Source: Acidobacteriota bacterium
GTDB lineage: Bacteria; Acidobacteriota; Terriglobia; Terriglobales; Acidobacteriaceae
Length of the DNA stretch: 13,080 nt
Assembly: GCA_003223595.1 (NCBI GenBank)
Contig: QHVR01000111.1
Coordinates: 1 to 13,080 of the forward strand
Direction: 5' to 3'
The notes below the pieces were generated by a model. That model had not been told where the DNA came from, made no database searches, and saw only the letters and a list, made by a program, of their open reading frames with translations. Shown piece by piece: positions 8,186 to 13,080 of the stretch (positions are counted from its first letter, which is position 1; the number at the start of each line of letters is the position of its first letter). A program made the translations under genes and the position numbers.

Positions 8186-8704
8186 CTAGCGATCAAGCCT
8201 ACGCTTTCGGGCGTTCCGGGGGCGATCCCCAAATCTCATCGCCGCCCGCAGCTTCTTCTCGGCCTCAGCATTCCAATATCCGCAGTCCAGTTCGAAGAAA
8301 ACAGATGTATACGGAAGCCGCATGTTGGTTTTGACTACCAACACTCGAAACAACTCGCCAGCGCGATCGAGCTTCGCGATTATCTCTTCGTGGGGAAGGA
8401 CACGCACCTCGGGTCCCGTGAGCAGGGTGCCGAGCCTTTCTCGGTAGAACTCGATGCCGGGAGCATCTTCCTCAGCGACGAAGGTCAACTCCTTGTCTGT
8501 GTAAATATTGGCCTTAATGTGCTTGCATCGGTTCAGCATGGCACAGGTGAGTTCCAGGACCCTGGTCTGTTCCTCGTCGGCAACAATCGTTTCGATCGCT
8601 TGCCTAGACTGCGCCGGATATGCCGAGTCCGCGATTACGAGCCAGTTGCGATGTCCATACACTTGCAGCCGACCCTTCACAATTTCTTCCCAGTTTTGAC
8701 TCAT
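8186..8704 (-). CDS. RbsD/FucU-family protein, probable L-fucose mutarotase
   Basis: Likely interconverts sugar anomers after uptake; 172 residues, cytoplasmic. YGHRNWLVIADSAYPAQS (residues 16-33) aligns with the RbsD/FucU N-terminal motif. H18 and D26 have the same eight-residue spacing as H20 and D28 of RbsD. The C-terminal part (AKLDRAGELFRVLVVKTN, then PYTSVFFELDCGYW) corresponds to the strand that ends FucU and RbsD. The protein is about 30 residues longer than classical FucU (about 140), mainly through extra sequence in the middle and an arginine-rich tail. The start at 8704 overlaps the preceding dehydrogenase stop as ATGA, indicating coupling. Placement between two dehydrogenases and upstream of fucP supports a fucose role. 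The assignment rests on motif spacing and context, so mutarotase activity is not proved. Confidence 0.72.
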   Translation of the reverse strand: MSQNWEEIVKGRLQVYGHRNWLVIADSAYPAQSRQAIETIVADEEQTRVLELTCAMLNRCKHIKANIYTDKELTFVAEEDAPGIEFYRERLGTLLTGPEVRVLPHEEIIAKLDRAGELFRVLVVKTNMRLPYTSVFFELDCGYWNAEAEKKLRAAMRFGDRPRNARKRRLDR

Positions 8705-9783
8705 TTGAGTGCCAGTTCTTCGTCCGCGCAAACAGCAACCTTGCCGCACTTGCCGGAAGCCATAAGGGCATAGGCTTCTGCGGCATGCTCAAGCGCAAAG
8801 CGGTGCGTGATGATATCGGCAGGATGCAGATTCCATCGCACCAGGCGCTCGACCAATTCCTCCATCAGCCAGGTCGATGTCACCCATGAACCGTAGATTG
8901 TCTTCTGGTCGTGAATGATGTCGGGAGACGGATTGAATTCAACCGTTCCTCCTTCACCAACGAAAGCAATTCTTCCCCATTTGCGCGTTGCTCGAATGGC
9001 CGTGGCACGCGCTCTTGCGTCGGCAGAGCAGTCGAACGCGCGCTCCACACCGAAACCTCTCGTCAGTTCCTTGAGTTGAACCACGTTATCCTGACCTGCG
9101 GTTAAAACTACATCGCATAGCTTGAGAGACTCTGCCAATCGCAGGCGCTCGGGCACGATGTCAATTCCAACGATCATCTGGGCGCCGAGTTTGCGACACA
9201 ATGCCGCAGCCGCGAGCCCGACTGGCCCCAGTCCGGTGATGAGCACAGAATGATTGCCATTGATCCCAACTTTTTCGACAGCTTCGTATACAGTCCCAAA
9301 ACCACACGCCACCTGCGCACCGTCCGCGAAAGAAAGCTGGTCGGGCAGGGCGATCAGATCCTTCTCTTCCGCAATCATGTAGTCGGCCATGCCGCCATCG
9401 CGCTGCCAACCGTAGGCACGCCGGTATTTTTCACTTGTGCAGGAAATCATGTAGCCGCGGCGACAATCGTTGCAAACACCGCAGCCGGAAATGTGATACA
9501 CAATCACCCGATCGTCCACGCCAAAGCGCCGACACCCCGGGCCAACCTCCACGATCTGGCCGCTTGGCTCATGGCCCGCAATGACTCCTTGGTATCCTTC
9601 CGGGCCCTTGCCCAGGTGTTCGTGGTAGATGCAACGGATATCGGAGCCGCAGATCGTCGAAGCCTTTACCCTGAGCAGAACTTCTCCGTGACCGGGACGA
9701 GGGACAGAGAGAGTGCGGAGTTCAACTTTACGGTTTCCGGGCAGAAATGCGGCTCGCATGTTCTGTTCCATCTTTTTAGCCAT
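8701..9783 (-). CDS. Zinc-dependent alcohol dehydrogenase (threonine/sorbitol dehydrogenase-like)
   Basis: Medium-chain NAD(P)-dependent oxidoreductase, 360 residues, cytoplasmic. Catalytic zinc ligands are C45 (TICGSD) and H71-E72 (AGHEPSG). The structural zinc cysteines are C101, C104, C107 and C115. The cofactor loop is GLGPVG (184-189), with D208 at the end of the second strand favouring NAD. It begins 6 bases after the reductase stop, with GTGAGGG overlapping that stop as ribosome-binding site, and it ends in an ATGA overlap with the FucU-like gene. In the operon it is a candidate for oxidising L-fucose or a later acid. It shares only the general family with the second dehydrogenase (7156-8163), so the two probably act on different steps rather than being a recent duplication. 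Exact substrate unknown. Confidence 0.9.
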   Translation of the reverse strand: MAKKMEQNMRAAFLPGNRKVELRTLSVPRPGHGEVLLRVKASTICGSDIRCIYHEHLGKGPEGYQGVIAGHEPSGQIVEVGPGCRRFGVDDRVIVYHISGCGVCNDCRRGYMISCTSEKYRRAYGWQRDGGMADYMIAEEKDLIALPDQLSFADGAQVACGFGTVYEAVEKVGINGNHSVLITGLGPVGLAAAALCRKLGAQMIVGIDIVPERLRLAESLKLCDVVLTAGQDNVVQLKELTRGFGVERAFDCSADARARATAIRATRKWGRIAFVGEGGTVEFNPSPDIIHDQKTIYGSWVTSTWLMEELVERLVRWNLHPADIITHRFALEHAAEAYALMASGKCGKVAVCADEELALK

Positions 9784-9789
9784 TGACCC

Positions 9790-10831
9790 TCACGGCGGGG
9801 TTATCTCGCCACTCAAGTCCCAAAGATCCTCCCAAGTCTGTCCATCTTTCCAGAGAAACACCTGGCCTTTGATCAGCCGACAATTACGGTCAATGGTGCT
9901 GATTTCTCTCATTTCGGCGTCAGTCAATGGCTCGCTTACAACGCCTTCGAGATTGCTGAGATAGTGACCTCGGTTGGTTGAAAACGGAATAGGTATCTGT
10001 CCACGCTGGACGGCCCATTTTATACAGACGACGGCCGGATGTACTCCCAGCCGATTGGCGATCCTGACAATTACGGGGTCTTGCGTCGGGACGGTATCCT
10101 CGGGTGTGCGATCTCGCTCAGGACGTCCTGGCGAGCCCACAGGACAGTATCCCACCGGCACCATGCCGTTGGATCGGACGAAATCGAATAGCTGCGCTTG
10201 TTGGAAATGCGGGTGCAGTTCCATTTCATTGACTGCGGGCTTAATGCGAGCGTCACGCAAAAGCAACTTGAGTTTAGGGACCGTCATGTTCGAAGTCCCT
10301 ATGTGGCGAACCAATCCCCGGTCGACCAATTCCTCCATCTTTTGCCAGGTTCTCATGAATTCGGCGTGAATATAAGGTTTCGCGTCTTTGCTGCGCGAGC
10401 TTACATCACACCCGGGTGGATGGAAATGGGAATGGCCAGTGCACCAGGTACAGATCCAGATAACTGAGTCTCAAGTCCGAGAGCGACTTTCGACACGAAG
10501 CGATTACGTCGTTTTCGCCATGTTTGTCGTTCCACAACTTCGAAGTGATCCACAGTTGCTCGCGTGGAATATGCCTTCGAACTACTCGCTCCAGTGCGTA
10601 TCCAATCTCGTGCTCATTACCGTACACGGATGCACAATCGAAGTGCCGATACCCAACCTCTGCCGCACCTTCTATCGCCGCTGCAACTTCACCTGCCGTG
10701 ACATGGTCCGAACCGAAAGTCCCCAAACCGATTGCTGGCATTTGGGCACCGGTGTACAGAATTCTATGCGGGACCAGTGCTGGATCAACATATCCGTTAA
10801 CCAACGGTCCTGACGCGCTCTTACCTTTCAT
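9790..10831 (-). pseudogene. Aldo/keto reductase interrupted by a frameshift
   Basis: First gene of the fucose operon. Aldo/keto reductases interconvert aldehydes and alcohols with NAD(P). The 5' part reads in one frame from ATG 10831 (AGGAG seven bases upstream) to a TGA at 10408-10406. It contains the whole catalytic tetrad: D65 and Y70 in HFDCASVYGNE, K98 in TSKLWN, and H131 in LVHWP. The 3' part continues in another frame to 9790, with GTSNM, NEMELHPHFQQ and the cofactor-contacting PIPFSTN segment. Reading across the break, VHWPFPF is followed in the new frame by HPPGCDVSSRSKDAKPYIH, as expected for one continuous protein. The total span of 1,042 bases is one more than a multiple of three, so two bases are missing or one is extra. 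The shift lies in or just before the pyrimidine-rich stretch near 10410-10432. The sequence elsewhere is well preserved, so this is either a very young lesion or a sequence error. Confidence 0.82.
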
Positions 10832-10927
10832 TGCCGAACTCCTATGAGTGAGGGATCGGAATCTCAGGCATTCCGAGCTGTGCTCCGCGAGTTCCTTAAT
10901 GAGCACGGGAATTGCGACTCGAACAGG

Positions 10928-10956
10928 ACGATAATCGGTAAAGTTACCGATGTCAA
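10928..10956 (-). promoter_or_regulatory. Fucose operon promoter with palindromic operator in its spacer
   Basis: On the minus strand TTGACA (10956-10951, a perfect -35) is followed after exactly 17 bases by TATCGT (10933-10928, a -10 matching four of six). The spacer is occupied by a perfect inverted repeat, ATCGGTAAAGTTACCGAT on the plus strand (10934-10951): eight-base arms around two bases. The core GGTAA-AG-TTACC resembles LacI-family operators, whose centre is normally CG. A repressor bound here would cover the whole polymerase contact region. The start point would be near 10921, giving a leader of about 90 bases before the reductase ATG at 10831. The divergent lacI-type gene at 11095 is the likely source of the repressor. 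The palindrome and the promoter spacing are read directly; the binding is inferred. Confidence 0.78.
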
Positions 10957-11076
10957 CAGGGGGGCAGTGGTGCTGTGGCGGAGGCACTCTGAACGCAAAT
11001 GACCCGCAAGCGCAAGGAAAAGGCAGTTAACCTTGGCGCTAAAGTCGTCGTGTCAATGTCCGGGACGCTGGTTCTA

Positions 11077-11082
11077 TATACT
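11077..11082 (+). promoter_or_regulatory. Possible -10 box of the LacI-type regulator gene
   Basis: TATACT lies 12 bases upstream of the ATG at 11095. No good -35 is seen at 16-18 bases; TGTCAA at 11051-11056 is the closest but 20 bases away. If used, transcription would begin only about six bases before the start codon, making the message nearly leaderless. That agrees with the absence of a Shine-Dalgarno there. Confidence 0.35.
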
Positions 11083-11094
11083 GAATAGCCATCC

Positions 11095-12147
11095 ATGAGC
11101 ACACGAATGAAGGATATCGCCAGGGACCTCGGGGTCTCGGTGATCACCATTTCCAAGGTCCTCCGAAATCATCCTGATATTGGAGACGAAACCCGGCAGC
11201 GCGTTCTAGCGCGGGTCAAAGAGCTTGATTATCGTCCAAACCTGGCCGCGCGCAGCCTTGTAACGGGCCGCACGTACCTGATCGGATTGGTTGTTCCGGA
11301 TTTGCTCCATCCCTTCTTTGCAGAAATCGCCAAATCCCTTTCCGATGTTTTGCGGGAGAGCGGCTACTATCTCATCGTTACTTCCTCCGAGGAAGACCCG
11401 AATTTAGAGGAGCAGGAGATCAATCATCTGCTGGCACGCCGGCTGGATACCTTGATCATTGCCTCCTGCCGCCCGACTGTCGATCTCTTCTTCAGGATCG
11501 AAAAGCAACAAACGCCTTACGTGTTGATCGATCGAAGCCTGCCCGGGCTTGCGGCAAACTTCGTAGGGGTAGATGACGATGCGGTGGGAATGCTTGCGAC
11601 AGGGCACCTGATTGACATCGGCTGCAAAAGAATCGCGCACATTCGCGGCCCGGAAACCAGTCCTAGTATCCGACGTATGGAGGGATACAAACGAGCGTTG
11701 ATGCGAGCCGGCCTTAAGGTTACGGATGACTACATCATCGCCGAACGGAAGGGAGATGTCGGGACAAAACAGCGCGGCGCGGAGGCTATGGGCCAGCTCT
11801 TGAGCCTTAAGGCCAGGCCAGACGGCGTGTTCTGCTTCAATGACCCGCTAGCCATGGGCGCTATGAATTACGCGCTGGATCAGGGATTGCGCATCCCGGA
11901 TGACATTGCGGTCATCGGCTGCGGGAATCTTCACTACGACGATTCTCTCCGGGTTCCGCTTTCAAGCATCGACCAGCACAGCCGCAGAATTGGGGAGGAA
12001 GCTGCGCGCCTGGCGATCACCATCCTGAACTCGAAAGCACCGCGCAAGCCTGAAACGGTCGTGCTTCGGCCAGAGTTGATTGTGCGCAAGTCTACCCAGC
12101 GACGAGGGGCGAAATTGGCCTCGTCGAAATCGAAGCCACGGCTGTAG
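11095..12147 (+). CDS. LacI-family transcriptional regulator
   Basis: DNA-binding repressor with a sugar-sensing domain, 350 residues. The helix-turn-helix is at residues 5-25 (MKDIARDLGVSVITISKVLRN), followed by a hinge helix (RPNLAARSLVTGRT, 47-60) of the type that inserts into the operator centre. The periplasmic-binding-protein-like domain starts at IGLVVPDLLHPFFAEIAK (63-80) and includes YVLIDRS, GVDDDAVGMLATGHL, HIRGPE, DGVFCFNDPLAMGAM and DIAVIGCGN, all standard landmarks. Start choice between the ATG at 11095 and one at 11107 is uncertain, since neither has a clear ribosome-binding site. It is divergent from the fucose operon, 263 bases away, with the palindromic operator between them, so it most likely represses that operon until fucose or a breakdown product binds. 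It could also act on the GH36 gene downstream. Confidence 0.93.
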   Translation: MSTRMKDIARDLGVSVITISKVLRNHPDIGDETRQRVLARVKELDYRPNLAARSLVTGRTYLIGLVVPDLLHPFFAEIAKSLSDVLRESGYYLIVTSSEEDPNLEEQEINHLLARRLDTLIIASCRPTVDLFFRIEKQQTPYVLIDRSLPGLAANFVGVDDDAVGMLATGHLIDIGCKRIAHIRGPETSPSIRRMEGYKRALMRAGLKVTDDYIIAERKGDVGTKQRGAEAMGQLLSLKARPDGVFCFNDPLAMGAMNYALDQGLRIPDDIAVIGCGNLHYDDSLRVPLSSIDQHSRRIGEEAARLAITILNSKAPRKPETVVLRPELIVRKSTQRRGAKLASSKSKPRL

Positions 12148-12368
12148 GGTGCCCCTAACATCCCTCTGTTTATAGTCAAGCACATGGTGGCAATTGCTGG
12201 GCGTCCAATCCCCAGGTTGCACCTCCTCCGCCACTGACTCTTCGAGCGCGCATGCCCGGTGCGCAAAACTGTTCACGGACGAATTTGGTAATTTGGTCAC
12301 GGGTTCGATACAGTTAGCGGTATTATCCCCCGCACACCGGTGGCAAGTAGAGCGGCGAGAGTTTATTC
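12148..12368. other. Intergenic region between the regulator and the GH36-like gene
   Basis: No coding region is supported in these 221 bases. A short GCGCA/TGCGC inverted repeat at 12248-12264 has no T-run. A TATTAT at 12321-12326 could be a -10 for the next gene but lacks a matching -35. No copy of the fucose operator palindrome was found here. Confidence 0.5.
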
Positions 12369-13019
12369 ATGGATCGTAGAACGTTCTTATCGTCCAGTGC
12401 GGCCGCGGCATTCGGCACTCTCGTGCCGCTCATATCCCGTTCTTCGCTCGCTTCAAGTAAAGCTGAGCCTTTTGCGTGGGATACGAGCGACCTCATTTTT
12501 TCATTCGACGTAACAGCTGGAAAATTGCGCCAGAAGCGTATTGTCCCGACAGGCATGGCGGCGCGAGCCGACAATTCCTCCGGTGTTGAAATCGCACTGC
12601 AATGCAGCGGCGAGAATTCTCTCGATCAAGGGATGAAATCCGGCGTGGGTCAACCAGGTTCCCGGCTGCTTTTCGCTGGTAGCAAGGAGGAGGCCACGCA
12701 GCGAGGCAAGCGCTTGGTCTGCATGCATACCGACCCGATCTTGGAGCTAAGTGTGGAATCTGTGTATGAGGCCTTTGACGGCATTCCAGTAGTTCGGCGT
12801 TATTCTCGAGTCAAAAATAACGGAGATTCCCCTGTCGGTATCGAGTTCATGAGCTCAGCGATGCTGCATGGACTTGCTTCTCCTCAAGCGTATGAGCGTG
12901 AATTGCGCATCCACCTCGCCGTGAATAGCTGGATGGCTGAGGGCCAGTGGCATACGCTGCGGCCATCCGAAATGGGCTTTGTCGATGGCAATGGCCGAAA
13001 ACACAGAGCTGGGCCTTAG
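12369..13019 (+). pseudogene. N-terminal part of a Tat-exported GH36 alpha-galactosidase-like protein, truncated
   Basis: The reading frame gives 216 residues and then TAG at 13017-13019. It starts with a twin-arginine signal (MDRRTFLSSSAAAAFGTLVP) and has GAGAG eight bases before the ATG. The body is a beta-sandwich like the N-terminal domain of GH36 alpha-galactosidases: GVEIALQCSG, FDGIPVVRRYSRVKNNGDSP, ERELRIHLAVNSWMAEGQWH and TLRPSEMGFVD. The intact family is about 700 residues with the catalytic Asp residues in a following TIM barrel, so this product lacks the active site. After residue 203 (GFVD) the sequence stops resembling the N-domain, and nearby frames carry what looks like the end of the barrel (see 13037-13078). 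I therefore call it broken. It could alternatively be an intact gene damaged by assembly. Its position suggests a companion hydrolase for galactose-containing glycans. Confidence 0.62.
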
Positions 13020-13036
13020 CTTAAGCAGCGTCGACC

Positions 13037-13078
13037 CAAATAACGGAAGGCATTCGGATCTATAAGGACATTCTTCGT
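13037..13078 (+). pseudogene. Possible remnant of the GH36 catalytic-domain end
   Basis: In the frame two bases off that of the gene starting at 12369, this stretch reads QITEGIRIYKDILR. It resembles, from memory, the segment near the end of the GH36 barrel (a 'QvtEGIrvYKxxiR' pattern that precedes the PFYPLG motif). The frame runs to the window edge. Between the two lies LSLSSVD in the third frame (13012-13035), which could be the residues just before it. Short and recognised by eye only. Confidence 0.35.
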
Positions 13079-13080
13079 AA

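Noticed and set aside
10832..10987. N-terminal extension of the aldo/keto reductase to 10987
   Set aside because: It would read through the operator and promoter. The ATG at 10831 has a good AGGAG and begins just before the family's conserved start.
12248..12264. GCGCA/TGCGC inverted repeat after the regulator gene as a terminator
   Set aside because: Five-base stem without a T-run and about 100 bases after the stop codon; too weak.

Overview
The window looks like a chromosomal carbohydrate-use region from a Gram-negative soil bacterium, most likely an Acidobacteriota (Terriglobia-type) genome. The reasons are inferential. There is a TPR gene coupled to an FG-GAP/VCBS (CRTAC1-type) gene, several proteins carry twin-arginine signals, LacI-type control sits beside glycoside hydrolases, and base composition is mildly GC-rich. 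No rRNA, tRNA, insertion sequence, CRISPR array or phage gene was seen.

Region 1 (1-2929, minus strand) is a two-gene unit: an exported TPR protein followed, with a 4-base GTGA overlap, by a Tat-exported seven-repeat FG-GAP/VCBS protein that runs off the left edge. Region 2 (3040-3984, plus strand) is a single Tat-exported TIM-barrel metal-dependent amidohydrolase. It is divergent from region 1 and convergent with region 3.

Region 3 (10956 down to 4125, minus strand) is the core of the window, an L-fucose utilisation operon. In transcription order it holds an aldo/keto reductase (frameshifted), a zinc alcohol dehydrogenase, a RbsD/FucU-family sugar mutarotase-like protein, a second zinc dehydrogenase of the sugar-acid 5-dehydrogenase type, a FucP-type fucose:H+ symporter, and a secreted GH29 alpha-L-fucosidase. 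Spacing is tight throughout (gaps of 6, 22, 40 and 12 bases and one 4-base ATGA overlap). A textbook promoter drives it: TTGACA, a 17-base spacer and TATCGT. A perfect 18-base palindrome fills the whole spacer, and the palindrome is of LacI-family operator type. The divergent gene at 11095 encodes a LacI-family regulator, the obvious candidate to bind it. The simplest reading is that fucosidase frees fucose outside the inner membrane, FucP imports it, the FucU-like protein interconverts its anomers, and the dehydrogenases oxidise it. No fucose isomerase, kinase or aldolase gene is present.

Region 4 (12369-13080, plus strand) starts a Tat-exported GH36 alpha-galactosidase-like gene that stops after 216 codons. 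Beyond the stop, other frames carry residues resembling the far end of the GH36 catalytic barrel, so the gene looks broken, perhaps with a large internal deletion. Thus two genes in the window, the reductase and the galactosidase, are disrupted. Each break could be real decay or a sequence/assembly error.
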